This document shows positions 16,486 through 25,690 of a stretch of 64,000 bases of DNA, piece after piece; the first letter of the stretch is position 1, and every line of letters starts with the position of its first letter. The notes beneath the pieces are model-generated. The model saw only the letters and a program-made list of their open reading frames with translations, made no database searches and had not been told where the DNA came from. The stretch is from CAZSAT01 sp964604675 (GTDB lineage: Bacteria > Myxococcota_A > UBA796 > CAJQPC01), in the NCBI GenBank assembly GCA_964604675.1, contig CAZSAT010000022.1, positions 1 through 64,000 on the forward strand, given 5' to 3'. The translations under genes and the position numbers were made by a program.

Positions 16486-17379
16486 ATGCTCTTCGCCCTG
16501 GCCTGCGCCACCCTGCCCGCGCCCGAACAACCGGATTGGTCCTGGGACCTGGACCGGACCGCCCTCCCGCATGGCGAGCTGAGGGTCGCGCACCTCGCCA
16601 CGGTGACGTCCACCGCGTTCCTGTCGTCGGGCAGCCGCTGGGAGCCGCACACGGTGCCGGTGAGCGCCCTGGTCTACCTGCACCCCGAGTATGGCCCGGT
16701 CCTGATCGACACCGGCTTCGGCGAGCGGACCAAGAAGGACCCCCGCGACTACCCGGGGCGCTTCACGAGCCGGATGATGGGCCTGCAGGTCCAGGCGACG
16801 CTGCCCGATCTGCTCCCCGACCTCGGCTACGAGGTGGCCGACGTGCAGCACATCGTGTGCACCCACCTCCACTACGACCACGCGGGTGGGGTCGAGGACT
16901 TCCCCCAGGCCACCCTCTGGATCGGACCCGGCGAGTGGGACTTCGGCAGCGAGAAGCGCACGACCCGCGGGGTCGACCCCCGGCCCTACCTCGCGCACGC
17001 CGACCACCGCGAGGTGCCGTACGACGACGGACCCTACGGCCCCTTCGACGCGCACGAGGATCTCTTCGGCGACGGCTCCGTGGTGTTGTTGCCCAGCCCC
17101 GGCCACACCCCGGGGTCCCTGAGCGTGCTGGTGAACCTGCCCGGCGGCAGCTTCCTGTACACCGGCGACGCGGCCTGGGTGGACGCCAACTGGCAGCTCC
17201 CCACCCCCAAGGGAAAGCTCGCCCGCGATCTCGTCGAGATCGACTGGGAGCAGGGCATGCAGGCGCAGTGGCGCTACAAGTGGTGGGCCGAGCGCTACCC
17301 CGACCAGCTCACCGTGGTGGCCGGGCACGAGCCGGCCAACGTCGACCGGCTGAGGGCGTGGCCCGAGCCGTACCGGTAG
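16486..17379 (+). CDS. MBL-fold hydrolase (AHL-lactonase-like), possible lipoprotein
   Basis: Protein of 297 residues. The metallo-beta-lactamase signature THLHYDHAGG is at residues 126-135 (HxHxDH), followed by SPGHTPGS, FLYTGDAAW and the late AGHEPAN. This spacing is typical of the AiiA/AttM-type lactonase branch, but many hydrolases of unknown substrate share it, so quorum quenching is only a possibility. The first residues MLFALACA resemble the ultrashort lipoprotein signals elsewhere in the window, although the box (ALAC) is not canonical. No upstream start exists in frame. The ATG is 7 nt downstream of TTAGCA. Confidence 0.8.
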   Translation: MLFALACATLPAPEQPDWSWDLDRTALPHGELRVAHLATVTSTAFLSSGSRWEPHTVPVSALVYLHPEYGPVLIDTGFGERTKKDPRDYPGRFTSRMMGLQVQATLPDLLPDLGYEVADVQHIVCTHLHYDHAGGVEDFPQATLWIGPGEWDFGSEKRTTRGVDPRPYLAHADHREVPYDDGPYGPFDAHEDLFGDGSVVLLPSPGHTPGSLSVLVNLPGGSFLYTGDAAWVDANWQLPTPKGKLARDLVEIDWEQGMQAQWRYKWWAERYPDQLTVVAGHEPANVDRLRAWPEPYR

Positions 17380-17402
17380 TCCGAAGACTGCGGGAGGTGG
17401 TG

Positions 17403-17408
17403 TAGGCT
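17403..17408 (+). promoter_or_regulatory. TAGGCT -10-like element, leaderless start
   Basis: TAGGCT ends 8 nt before the GTG at 17417, with no ribosome-binding sequence between them. Confidence 0.5.
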
Positions 17409-17416
17409 CGCGAGCC

Positions 17417-18379
17417 GTGAGCACGTCCCGCATCGGTCTCGGCCTGGCGGCGCTCGGACGCCCCGCCTACATCAACCTCGGTCACGCGGAGGATCTCGGC
17501 GGCGATCGCTCGGTCCGGGCGCTCGAACGGCACTGCCACCGTGTGCTCCTGGCCGCCTGGCGCGGCGGAGTGCGCCACTTCGACGTGGCCCGCAGCTATG
17601 GGCGCGGCGAGCACTTCCTCGGCACCTGGCTCAAGGTGGTCGATCCCCGCGGTGCCCAGGCCTTCGTGTCGTCCAAGTGGGGCTACACCTACACGGCCGG
17701 CTGGCGCGTCTTCGTGGACGTGCACGAGGAGAAGGACCACGGTCTCGCGGCCCTCGAGCGGCAGTGGCCCGAGAGCTGGGAGCGCCTCGGACGGTGGCTG
17801 AAGCTCTACCAGATCCATTCGGTGACCCCGAAGAGCCCGGTGCTCGCCGACCGGGCCGTGCTGGACCGGCTCCGCCAGCTCCGGGCCAACGGCGTGCGGA
17901 TCGGCTTATCGGTCAGCGGGCCGCGGCAAGGCCGCTGCATCGACGAGGCGCTCGCGGTCCACGCCGAGGAGCCCGTGTTCGACAGCGTGCAGGCCACCTG
18001 GAACCTGTTGGAGACCTCCGCCGGACCGGCACTCGCGAGGGCGCATGCCGCCGGCTTGCAGGTGATCGTGAAGGAGGGCCTGGCCAACGGGCGCCTCACG
18101 CGCCGGAACATGGAAGGCGGCTTCACCAACACCGCCGAGCTGCTCGCGCGGGAGGCCGAGCGCCTCTCCACCGGCATGGACGCGGTCAGCCTTGCCGCCG
18201 TGCTCGCGCAGCCGTGGGCCGACGTGGTGCTGAGCGGCGCGGCGACGGTCGATCAGCTCCACGAGAACCTGGCGGCCGAACAGCTGGCGATCGATCGGCG
18301 GACCCTGGTGCGTTTCGCGGCCCTGTCGGAACCCGCGGAGGCCTACTGGACGCGCCGGGCCCGGCTTCGCTGGACCTGA
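17417..18379 (+). CDS. Aldo/keto reductase family protein
   Basis: Protein of 320 residues from GTG. The AKR (beta/alpha)8 pattern is clear. The catalytic Asp and Tyr lie in FDVARSYG, the Lys in VSSKWGY and the His in YQIHSV. The region IVKEGLANGRLT and later AAVLAQPWADVVLSGAATVDQL correspond to the NADPH-binding C-terminal part. The expected reaction is NADPH-dependent carbonyl reduction, with unknown substrate. It stands alone on the plus strand, 37 bp after the MBL gene, with its own -10-like TAGGCT just upstream. Confidence 0.85.
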   Translation: MSTSRIGLGLAALGRPAYINLGHAEDLGGDRSVRALERHCHRVLLAAWRGGVRHFDVARSYGRGEHFLGTWLKVVDPRGAQAFVSSKWGYTYTAGWRVFVDVHEEKDHGLAALERQWPESWERLGRWLKLYQIHSVTPKSPVLADRAVLDRLRQLRANGVRIGLSVSGPRQGRCIDEALAVHAEEPVFDSVQATWNLLETSAGPALARAHAAGLQVIVKEGLANGRLTRRNMEGGFTNTAELLAREAERLSTGMDAVSLAAVLAQPWADVVLSGAATVDQLHENLAAEQLAIDRRTLVRFAALSEPAEAYWTRRARLRWT

Positions 18380-18394
18380 CCGGGCGCCAGGTTG

Positions 18395-18400
18395 TAGCCT
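18395..18400 (+). promoter_or_regulatory. TAGCCT -10-like element with separate ribosome site
   Basis: TAGCCT is followed 28 nt later by the GTG at 18429, with GGAG at 18421-18424. This would be a short-leader transcript, using the same -10 word as the leaderless genes. Confidence 0.45.
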
Positions 18401-18428
18401 GGACCAGGGGACGCTCTCCAGGAGCCGT

Positions 18429-20582
18429 GTGCGCGTTCTGATCGTCGAGCAGGATGCCTACCAGGCCGAGATGCTCACGGAGCTCCTGCAGCGCCGCGGG
18501 CACGAAGTCAGCCACCTGGCCCAGGTGGCGGCCGTGAAGCTGAAGGACCTGAAGAAGGAGCCCCCCCACATCCTGCTGCTGTCGCTCCAGGATGCAGGGA
18601 CCGAGGGGCTGGAGCTGCTGAAGAACCTCCGCAACGCCGGGCTGGAGTTCCCAGCCGTGTTGATGGCCGAGCGGAGGCTTCCGGGCGGAGTGACCAAGGG
18701 ACTGCTGGTGGCTCGTCAGCTGCAGAAGCCGTTCCCGCTGCTCAACGTGCCGAGCCTGATCACCGAGATCCTGGGCGGCGACGGCGACGGCGCGTCGCGC
18801 TCGGTCGACGGCACCACCATCGCCGACCACCCGCCCGGTCGCCCCAACGGCGACGCGATCCAGCTGCTCGCGCGGGCGTGGGCCTTCCGCACCAACGGCG
18901 TGCTGCGGGTCCGCTCGGAGCGCGACTGGGCCTTCCTGGTGGATGGAGATTGCGAGGGCCCGCGCGCCCTGGAGCTGGCCATCCTCGGCCTGTACAAGGG
19001 CGGCGCATCGGTCACCGACATGGACCACCAGCCCTCGGACACGCTGCACCCGCTCGGGCCCGAGCTGCTTCGCGCCGCCAACAAGCTCGCCAACCCCGGC
19101 GAGATCCTCGCCGCCTTGAGCCTGGCGCTCATCGACGGACCCGCCTGGGAGCGCATGACCGAGCTCGAGCTCAGTCCCGAGCTGCGCACCCTGCTGGACG
19201 GTGGCCGTCCCCAGGACACGAGCCTGGGCGAGCAGCTCATGGCCCTGAAGCTCGACGCCATGGCGTTGGCCGAGGAGATCTCCACGCTGGTCCGCATGGG
19301 GTGCCTGTCGCTGGTCTCGGTGCGGCGGGCCCAGAAGGAGCGCCCGCCCGCTGCCCACTACAGCCGCGCAGCCAGCCCGAAGGCCAGCACCGTCGCCACG
19401 CCGCCGCCCAGGCCGAAGACGGCCGCCCAGGGCGGAGGCGACTTCCCCAAGCCGAAGCCCTCGACCCCGCGGACGAAGCCGCCCTACCCACCGCGGGAGA
19501 TCCGGGCGATGCGCCGGCGGATGCGGCGCGAGGTCGAGACCATGGAGACCTTCGACTCGTGGACGATCCTCGGCATCCCGCGGCACGCGAGCAAGGCCGA
19601 CGCGCGCAAGGCGCTGGAGCGCGTGCGACCCCGCTACCGCCTGAAGCCCGGCGCGCCGGCCGATCTGGTAGAGCTCGCGGCGCAGATCCTGGAGAAGATC
19701 GAGGCGGCCGGCCAGGCCATCGAAGACGCGCCCGAGACCGCGCCGGAGGAGAGCTCGTTCTCCTTCGGAGAGGGCGAACGCGCCGAGCTGGCCTCCACGA
19801 CGGACTCCTCCGGCCGCGAAGAGGAGGCCTTCTCGTCGGGCAAGGTCGCGCTCGCCAAGGGCGACGCCGCGACCGCCGTCCGCTGCTTCGCGGTGGCGCG
19901 GGACGAGCGCCTCGACAGCGCGCGCAACCTGGCGTGGCTGGGGTGGGCGCTCTTCCAGGACACCTCGCGGCCGCTCGACAAGCGCACCGAGGCCGCCCTC
20001 ACCGAGCTGCAGCTCGCCGACTCCTTCGACGACCACGACCCGGACGTGCAGTACTTCCTCGCCCAGGTGGAGGCACAGGCCGGCCTGGCGCGCTCGGCGC
20101 TCGCCCGTGTTCGCCGGCAGAACCGGCGCAAGCCCGACCCCCGCTTCGTCGCGCTCCTCCCGAGGCTCGCCGAGCTGGCTGAAGCGGAGGAGCTCGCCAA
20201 CGCCAAGCGCGCGGCCCCCGACGAGACCAGCGGGGAGGACGCCGACGACGCGTCCGCGTCGGTCTCGGTCGAGTTCGAGATCGACGACGACGACGACGAC
20301 TCGGCCTACGACCAGCAGCCCGACGAGGAAGAGGTCGATGACGATCCCTCGTCCGACTTCGGCATCGACGAGGAGAGCGTGGCGGAGAGCGTGGCGGACA
20401 GCCGCTCGGCCACCCGGTCACGCAGCTCCCAGCTGTGGCGCAAGCCCAGCGAGAAGCAGGAGACCAGGAAGGGGCTGCTCAAGGCGGTCCAGAGCGCCAA
20501 GGCCGAGGCCGAGGCCAAGGAAGCGTTGCCCCCCGAGCCCGACGACGACGAGGAAGTGGCCGACGACGACAGCTCGTTGTAG
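18429..20582 (+). CDS. Degenerate receiver / DUF4388-like / TPR regulatory protein
   Basis: Protein of 717 residues. Residues 1-120 are a response-regulator receiver fold (MRVLIVEQD; KPFPL keeps the Lys), but the phospho-acceptor strand reads LLLSLQD, with Ser in place of Asp, so it is probably not phosphorylated. A DUF4388/PATAN-like region follows (ARAWAFRTNGVLRVRSERDW, VDGDCEG). A J-domain-like helix pair lies around 373-405 (WTILGIPRHASKADARKAL) without HPD. TPR-like helices run to about 590, then a strongly acidic tail. Such proteins occur in myxobacterial motility and signalling, but the role here is unknown. GTG start with GGAG upstream. Confidence 0.7.
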   Translation: MRVLIVEQDAYQAEMLTELLQRRGHEVSHLAQVAAVKLKDLKKEPPHILLLSLQDAGTEGLELLKNLRNAGLEFPAVLMAERRLPGGVTKGLLVARQLQKPFPLLNVPSLITEILGGDGDGASRSVDGTTIADHPPGRPNGDAIQLLARAWAFRTNGVLRVRSERDWAFLVDGDCEGPRALELAILGLYKGGASVTDMDHQPSDTLHPLGPELLRAANKLANPGEILAALSLALIDGPAWERMTELELSPELRTLLDGGRPQDTSLGEQLMALKLDAMALAEEISTLVRMGCLSLVSVRRAQKERPPAAHYSRAASPKASTVATPPPRPKTAAQGGGDFPKPKPSTPRTKPPYPPREIRAMRRRMRREVETMETFDSWTILGIPRHASKADARKALERVRPRYRLKPGAPADLVELAAQILEKIEAAGQAIEDAPETAPEESSFSFGEGERAELASTTDSSGREEEAFSSGKVALAKGDAATAVRCFAVARDERLDSARNLAWLGWALFQDTSRPLDKRTEAALTELQLADSFDDHDPDVQYFLAQVEAQAGLARSALARVRRQNRRKPDPRFVALLPRLAELAEAEELANAKRAAPDETSGEDADDASASVSVEFEIDDDDDDSAYDQQPDEEEVDDDPSSDFGIDEESVAESVADSRSATRSRSSQLWRKPSEKQETRKGLLKAVQSAKAEAEAKEALPPEPDDDEEVADDDSSL

Positions 20583-20585
20583 GGC

Positions 20586-22571
20586 TCAGCGCCGACGCCA
20601 CCAGGCCGTCGCCACCAACAACCACCACACGCCCCCGGCGCCGGCAGCCGCGCACCCACAGGTCTTGCCGCCGTCGCCGCTGTCGCCCGCGGTGTCGCCC
20701 GCGGTGTCCGGGTCGTCCACGTGGTCGCCGTTCGTCAACCACACCGGGCTGGCCCACGCGCGCTCGCGCACCTCGCCGCCGTCCACGGAGATCGCGGACT
20801 CGCAGGGGTTGCAGAAGCCCTTCTCCGGCGTGTCGACGTCGTCGCGGAAGCCCATCAGGTAGCCGAACTCTGCAGCCTCCGCGAAGCCGAAGCTGGCGCC
20901 CTCGGAGGTGCCGTCCATCGAGATCTCGAAGCGCGGCGCGCTGTCCTCGTGGAAGGTGATGCTGTAGCCGAGCTCCAAGCCTTCGGCGGCGTTCAAGGCG
21001 CCCTGGAAGGCCTCCCCGAGCGCGGCGCCCGAGTAGCGCCCGGCCGGCACGGCGATCGACGCGCTCCCCCCGCTGCTCTCGGTCACCGTGACGGAGAGGC
21101 CGCCCTCCGGGACCTCCATCGCTTCGATGGCCTCCGCGGCCACCCGCACGTAGAGCACCACCTCGCCTTCGGGCAGCCAGTCCCGTGGCCGACCGTCGGT
21201 CACCAGCGCGACCTCACCGCTCCAGGCGCTCAGGCCCAGGGCTTCGTCGACGTCGACCTCGCTCCAGTCGTCCTCGCCGCCAACGACCACCTGCAAGCGG
21301 GCGATGCTGTACGCGCCCAGGTCGACGTCGATGCTCAGGGCCGCGTCGTCCACCCCGCCGAGGTTCAGGGCGCGCAGGTCCTGTCCCTGGCCACCGGTGC
21401 CGTCACCAACCCGGACGTCGAAGGTGAGGTGGAAGCGCTCGCCGGTGGTGGCGATGGTGCGCCGCGCCTGGAGCCCGTCGAAGATGGCTTCGCGCGTGAG
21501 GTCCTCGTCCCGCTCACCCTCGGCGGGCACGAGCACGCCCACGAGCCCGGTGCGCCCGAAGCGCACGCCGCACTCGGCGTCGGGGTTGCAGTCCGACTTG
21601 TAGCTCAGGAAGTCGCCTGCGGGACGCTCGAGCCAGCTGTGGCCCGGGTCGTGCCCGGCGTTGCCGGCGTGGTTGTCGCCCGAACCGTAGAAGCCGAGGT
21701 AGTGCCGGCGGCCGGCGGCGCCGCCCAGCGCGACCTCGCGGATGACCTTGTCGTCGTCGGCCAGGCCGTCGACCGGGTCCTCCTCCGGCGGCATGTCGGC
21801 GCGCTCGTTGCTCCCCCAGACCGAGTACACCTCGACCAGCGGCTCGATGCCCTCGGGCACCCCCTCGCAGAGATCGGGGTGGAACTCCCAGTTCATGGCC
21901 GGGGGCTTCTCGCGACCGAACTCGGCCGAGCCCTCGTACCCGCTGATCGAGAGGGCCACGTGGTGGCCGGCCGTGAACAGCCGCAGGTCGGGGTCGTCGG
22001 CCAGAAGCCCCGCGAGCCCCTCCCAGAGGTGGCAGGGGTCGTACCAGCTGTTCCAGCTGTCGGAGCGCAGGTCCTGCCCGGAAGGGATCATCGGGATGCA
22101 GCCGTCGGCCACCTCGCAGGCCGCCCCGGTGTCTTCCGAGTAGCCGTAGGCCCCCTCGGGGTCTGCACCGTCGAGGAACCACACGTTGCGGTGGCCGTAC
22201 TCGCTGCGGGCGGGATCGTCGGCGGTCGGCCACGCGTTGTTGCCCCACTCGTAGCCGAGCAGGGTGACGAAGGGCCGTTCCGGCAAACCCTCGGCGTCCT
22301 CGACACCGGCGTAGCACCCGGTGGCCCCCGACGGGCAGTGGAAGGCGTTGACGGCGGCCTTGGCCTGCCACCACGTGCCATGCGCCATCGCCCAGTCGTG
22401 GTCGGTGACCGCGCCGAAGTCCAGCTCGGACTCGGTGAGCATGTAGCGGTAGACATCGTCGGCCGAGAAGCCGTAGGCCTCGCGCGTGAGACCGGAGTGC
22501 TCGTGGATGGAGCCCCAGTACACGTGCGAGTCCCCGGCCAGCGCACTCCCGAGCAGGGCGAACAGCACCAT
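20586..22571 (-). CDS. CehA/McbA-like PHP-type metallohydrolase with MYXO-CTERM tail
   Basis: Protein of 661 residues. The short signal MVLFALLGSALA is followed by a PHP-like metal motif, YWGSIHEHSG, then DFGAVTDHDW, FTAGHHV and YGSGDNHAG, as in CehA/McbA and DUF3604 proteins. Some relatives hydrolyse carbamates or phosphoesters, so the substrate cannot be named. The C-terminal half is beta-rich. The tail, TAGDTAGDSGDGG then CGC and a hydrophobic helix ending WWRRR, is a MYXO-CTERM sorting signal, predicting surface anchoring. GGAGGTG directly precedes the ATG at 22571. It diverges from the membrane-protein gene 33 bp away. Confidence 0.75.
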   Translation of the reverse strand: MVLFALLGSALAGDSHVYWGSIHEHSGLTREAYGFSADDVYRYMLTESELDFGAVTDHDWAMAHGTWWQAKAAVNAFHCPSGATGCYAGVEDAEGLPERPFVTLLGYEWGNNAWPTADDPARSEYGHRNVWFLDGADPEGAYGYSEDTGAACEVADGCIPMIPSGQDLRSDSWNSWYDPCHLWEGLAGLLADDPDLRLFTAGHHVALSISGYEGSAEFGREKPPAMNWEFHPDLCEGVPEGIEPLVEVYSVWGSNERADMPPEEDPVDGLADDDKVIREVALGGAAGRRHYLGFYGSGDNHAGNAGHDPGHSWLERPAGDFLSYKSDCNPDAECGVRFGRTGLVGVLVPAEGERDEDLTREAIFDGLQARRTIATTGERFHLTFDVRVGDGTGGQGQDLRALNLGGVDDAALSIDVDLGAYSIARLQVVVGGEDDWSEVDVDEALGLSAWSGEVALVTDGRPRDWLPEGEVVLYVRVAAEAIEAMEVPEGGLSVTVTESSGGSASIAVPAGRYSGAALGEAFQGALNAAEGLELGYSITFHEDSAPRFEISMDGTSEGASFGFAEAAEFGYLMGFRDDVDTPEKGFCNPCESAISVDGGEVRERAWASPVWLTNGDHVDDPDTAGDTAGDSGDGGKTCGCAAAGAGGVWWLLVATAWWRRR

Positions 22572-22591
22572 CACCTCCGACCACGGGACGA

Positions 22592-22597
22592 TAGCCG
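22592..22597 (+). promoter_or_regulatory. TAGCCG -10-like element placing the start at the second ATG
   Basis: TAGCCG ends 7 nt before the ATG at 22605 but only 1 nt before the ATG at 22599. By analogy with other genes in the window, 22605 is the better start. Confidence 0.35.
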
Positions 22598-22604
22598 GAT
22601 GACC

Positions 22605-24341
22605 ATGGGCGGCAACAACCGACGCGGATGGACCCTCGCCGTGTTGCTGGCGCTGGGCACCGCCGTGCTGGTGTGTTGGAGCGCTCTGAGCACGCCCGGC
22701 GCCGTGGTGGGCAGCTGGCAGCACCCCGACAACCTGTCCAACCACTGGCTGCTGGTGTGGGTCGGCGAGCGGCTGCTGGGCGGCGAGAGCCTGCTCCACA
22801 ACGACCGCTACTACTGGCCGGTGGGCGACGCGCCCCTGCTCGCGGGCAATGGCATGGAGGGACTGACCTACCTGCCGCTCCACCTGCTCTGGGGCTGGCC
22901 CTTCGCCGCGGTGATCTGGAGCGCGATCGCAGTGGCCTTCAACGGCCTGGCCGCAGGGGCGCTCGCCCGCTCCGCCGGCGCCGGCTGGGGGGGCAGTTGG
23001 CTGGCGGTGGCCGTGGTGGGCTGGCACCCGTACGTGCCCCACGAGCTGGACATGGGCCACTTCTCCCAGGCCGACCTGGGCTGGCTGTTGCTGTCCCTGG
23101 CCGCGCTCACACGCCTGATCCGAGGCGGCCCCACGTGGTGGGGGGCCGTGGCGGGCGCGTGCGCGGCCGTGGCGGCGGCGCTGTACTGGTACCACGGGGT
23201 CTTCTTCGGCCTGATGGCGCTCGCGCTGGTCGCGGCGGGCGGCTGGCGCGCGTGGCGGGGCTTGCTGCTCGGCGCCGCGGTCGGCGCGGTGTTGATCGCG
23301 CCCTGGGGCTGGATCTCGCTGGACCTGCTCGCGGAGGTGCCCGGGGTCGGCGAGGACGCGATCTTCCCCCATCCCCATGCGCGGAACGCCATCCTGGAGC
23401 CGGGGCTGCCCTTTGGTGCACAGGGCACCTGGCAGCAGGCGCGGGTGCTACCGCTCGTCGTGCCGGTGCTGGCGCTGCTCGGGCTCGGCCGCGAACGCTG
23501 CGGGTGGGCGCTGATCGTGGGGCTCGGCGTGCTGCTGGGCCTGGGGCCGGAGACCCCGCTGTACGAGGTGGTCTACGGCTGGTCGGCCCCGATGCGGCGC
23601 TTCTGGTGGCCGTACCGACACGGCGTGCTGCTGCTCATCGGTGCGAGCACCCTGGCGGCCCTGGCCATCGATCGGCTGCCGGCGTCCAACCTGGTGGGCC
23701 TCGTCCTCGCCCTGTCGGTGCCCGGCCAGCTCTGGTTGACCGGAGATCTCGCCCAGCTCGCGATCTCCCAGGGGGAGCTGCCACCCGCGGTCTACGCCGA
23801 GCTGGCGGAGCTCCCCGACGGCGTGGTGCTGGAGGCGCCCCTCGCGCCCGAGGCGTCGATCGCCACCACGATGGTGGCGTACCAGATGTGGCACGGCAAG
23901 ACCCTGCTCAACGGCCACGCGCCCTGGGTGCGCCGGGTGCGCCCCGTGGCCTGGGACGCGTTCATCGACGCCAACCCCTTCCTGCGGGCCATCACACGCT
24001 GGGAGCGCGGACGTGGGGTGGCCGAGGTGAGCACGGAGGGGCTGGCGGAGCTCCGCAGCCAGGGCCTGCGCTGGCTCGTGATCAACCCCGAGCACTTCCA
24101 TAGCCGGCTCAAGCAGCTCTACCGGGGCTGGCGGAACATCGGCGCGCGGCTGGGTGGCCACCCGGTGCTCTCCGCCGACGGGCTGGAGGTCTACGACCTG
24201 TCCGCACGGCCCGAGGTGGAGGTGCTGGAGCTGCCCGCGTTCCGTTGGCCCGCGAAGTTCCCGACCTCCGGACCGGAGCACACCCCTCCGGGGAACGCGC
24301 TGCCGAGCCTGATATGGCACTACGACGAAGAGGCACCGTAG
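22605..24341 (+). CDS. Polytopic membrane protein, GT-C glycosyltransferase-like
   Basis: Protein of 578 residues with about ten hydrophobic segments over the first ~370 residues, beginning WTLAVLLALGTAVLVCW. A soluble C-terminal region follows. The first periplasmic-side loop carries HNDRYYWPVGD, and HELDMGHFSQADLGWLLL follows, in the style of GT-C/YfhO-like lipid-linked sugar transferases, but no family signature is decisive. It may add sugars to an envelope polymer, which is inference only. It is a single-gene unit; the stop abuts the convergent barrel gene without a spacer. Confidence 0.6.
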   Translation: MGGNNRRGWTLAVLLALGTAVLVCWSALSTPGAVVGSWQHPDNLSNHWLLVWVGERLLGGESLLHNDRYYWPVGDAPLLAGNGMEGLTYLPLHLLWGWPFAAVIWSAIAVAFNGLAAGALARSAGAGWGGSWLAVAVVGWHPYVPHELDMGHFSQADLGWLLLSLAALTRLIRGGPTWWGAVAGACAAVAAALYWYHGVFFGLMALALVAAGGWRAWRGLLLGAAVGAVLIAPWGWISLDLLAEVPGVGEDAIFPHPHARNAILEPGLPFGAQGTWQQARVLPLVVPVLALLGLGRERCGWALIVGLGVLLGLGPETPLYEVVYGWSAPMRRFWWPYRHGVLLLIGASTLAALAIDRLPASNLVGLVLALSVPGQLWLTGDLAQLAISQGELPPAVYAELAELPDGVVLEAPLAPEASIATTMVAYQMWHGKTLLNGHAPWVRRVRPVAWDAFIDANPFLRAITRWERGRGVAEVSTEGLAELRSQGLRWLVINPEHFHSRLKQLYRGWRNIGARLGGHPVLSADGLEVYDLSARPEVEVLELPAFRWPAKFPTSGPEHTPPGNALPSLIWHYDEEAP

Positions 24342-25688
24342 TCAGAACGCTTCGCCCCACCCCGCGTAGACCCCCCAGCCCGAGTCGCTGACCGCCACAT
24401 CGACGCGCACCACGTTGTAGGCCTCCGGGGGCAAGACGATCCGCAGCCCGCCTCCGGCACCGGGATGCAGGGCGTCTTCCGCCCACACGGCGTTGCCGAA
24501 CACCACCGCCTCCAGGACGGCCCCGATCGGCCACCGCTGTTCGACGTCGACGGTGGTCAGCGAGGCCTCCCGGTAGCGCGCGGCCGACGCGCCCCGGTGC
24601 AGGGTGGCGCCGCCGGCGGTCGGCAGCACGAAGAACGGCGCACCGTCCGCCAGCTCGCCGGCCCAGGTGGCTCGGAGCGCGAGGGCACCGGCACCGAGGC
24701 CCACGAACTGGCGCGCGTCCAGCACGACCCCCACGTGGGGGTAGTCCACCAGGCCGGCGTCGCCGCTCGCGGCCAGGAGCACCCCGCGCCGCTCGCCGCG
24801 GCTGCCCGAGCGGGTGTCCCAGGCCGCGCCCGCCCACGGACCGTGGCCCGCCACCCCGTCGCAGTCCAGGCACGCGCTGTCGACCCGCGCCTGCGCACCC
24901 AACCAACCGGTGACGTGGCCTCGGCGCACGCCGGGCGCGGCGCGCAACCAGGCGCTGTACAGCTCGTAGCGGTAGGGCTCGCCCTCCAGGTACAAGTCCC
25001 CCACGAGCCGGGACCCGCCCGCACCCACCCGCACGTGCGTGGCGCCGGGCGATCGCAGCCACGCCGACCCCGCCACGCTGCCGCGGCTCGTCGCGGCCAG
25101 CGACGTGGTGGTGTACCAGCCCGCAAGCGCGAGGTCGGGATGGGTGAAGGTGAGGGCGGCGCCGACCCCGAGCCCCGGGGCGCCGCTCACCCCGAGGCCG
25201 AGGTACCAGGTAGACGGCGTGGGCGGCAGGCGCCCGTCGTGCTCGACCAACACGCGGCCGAGCCCGTCGAGGTCCTCGGCGGAGCGGAGGGCCAGCAGGT
25301 AGGCCGGGTCGCCCGTCGCGAGCCACAGGCGGGCCGCGGCCGGGCCGTCCAGCGCCGCGCGAGCGTGGGTGGCCAGGAGCACGGCCTGCCGGGGGTCCGC
25401 ACCCACGGCGGCGGGCGCGAAGAGGTGGAAGTCCGCCTCCGCCAACAGCGCCCACGGGCCCTCGGCCTGGCGGACCGAGCGGTCGTACGCCGGGCCGTGC
25501 ACCACCGCTCCGAGGTTGCCGCTGACCCACAGCAGGCGCAGGTGGGCCATGGCTGCCGCCGCCGGGTCGTCGCCCTCCGACGCGCTCCGCCATGCGTCGC
25601 GGGCCACACGCCGATCCCCCGCGAACCAGGCGATGTCGCCGGCAGAGACCTCGTCCAGCGGCGCCGCGAGGGCCGCCGCCACCAGCAC
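24342..25688 (-). CDS. Outer-membrane beta-barrel protein, Omp85/surface-antigen-like
   Basis: Protein of 448 residues starting at GTG two bases after the upstream stop. MLVAAALAA is a very short export signal. The first ~150 residues are helical and TPR-like (DEVSAGDIAWFAGDRRVARDAW). The remainder alternates short beta strands and ends in VRVDVAVSDSGWGVYAGWGEAF. A terminal Phe and an RVDVA...GxGEAF strand are typical of Omp85/D15 C-terminal barrels. It has no clear POTRA domains, so it is not BamA itself. Likely located in the outer membrane; role unknown. Co-transcribed with the enoyl-CoA hydratase gene. Confidence 0.55.
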   Translation of the reverse strand: MLVAAALAAPLDEVSAGDIAWFAGDRRVARDAWRSASEGDDPAAAAMAHLRLLWVSGNLGAVVHGPAYDRSVRQAEGPWALLAEADFHLFAPAAVGADPRQAVLLATHARAALDGPAAARLWLATGDPAYLLALRSAEDLDGLGRVLVEHDGRLPPTPSTWYLGLGVSGAPGLGVGAALTFTHPDLALAGWYTTTSLAATSRGSVAGSAWLRSPGATHVRVGAGGSRLVGDLYLEGEPYRYELYSAWLRAAPGVRRGHVTGWLGAQARVDSACLDCDGVAGHGPWAGAAWDTRSGSRGERRGVLLAASGDAGLVDYPHVGVVLDARQFVGLGAGALALRATWAGELADGAPFFVLPTAGGATLHRGASAARYREASLTTVDVEQRWPIGAVLEAVVFGNAVWAEDALHPGAGGGLRIVLPPEAYNVVRVDVAVSDSGWGVYAGWGEAF

Positions 25689-25690
25689 GA

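Noticed and set aside
16486..17379. Named AHL lactonase
   Set aside because: HxHxDH and GHTPGS are shared by many MBL hydrolases; nothing in the sequence specifies homoserine lactones.
20586..22571. Named carbaryl hydrolase CehA
   Set aside because: Only the PHP-like metal motif is shared; overall similarity cannot be judged by eye.
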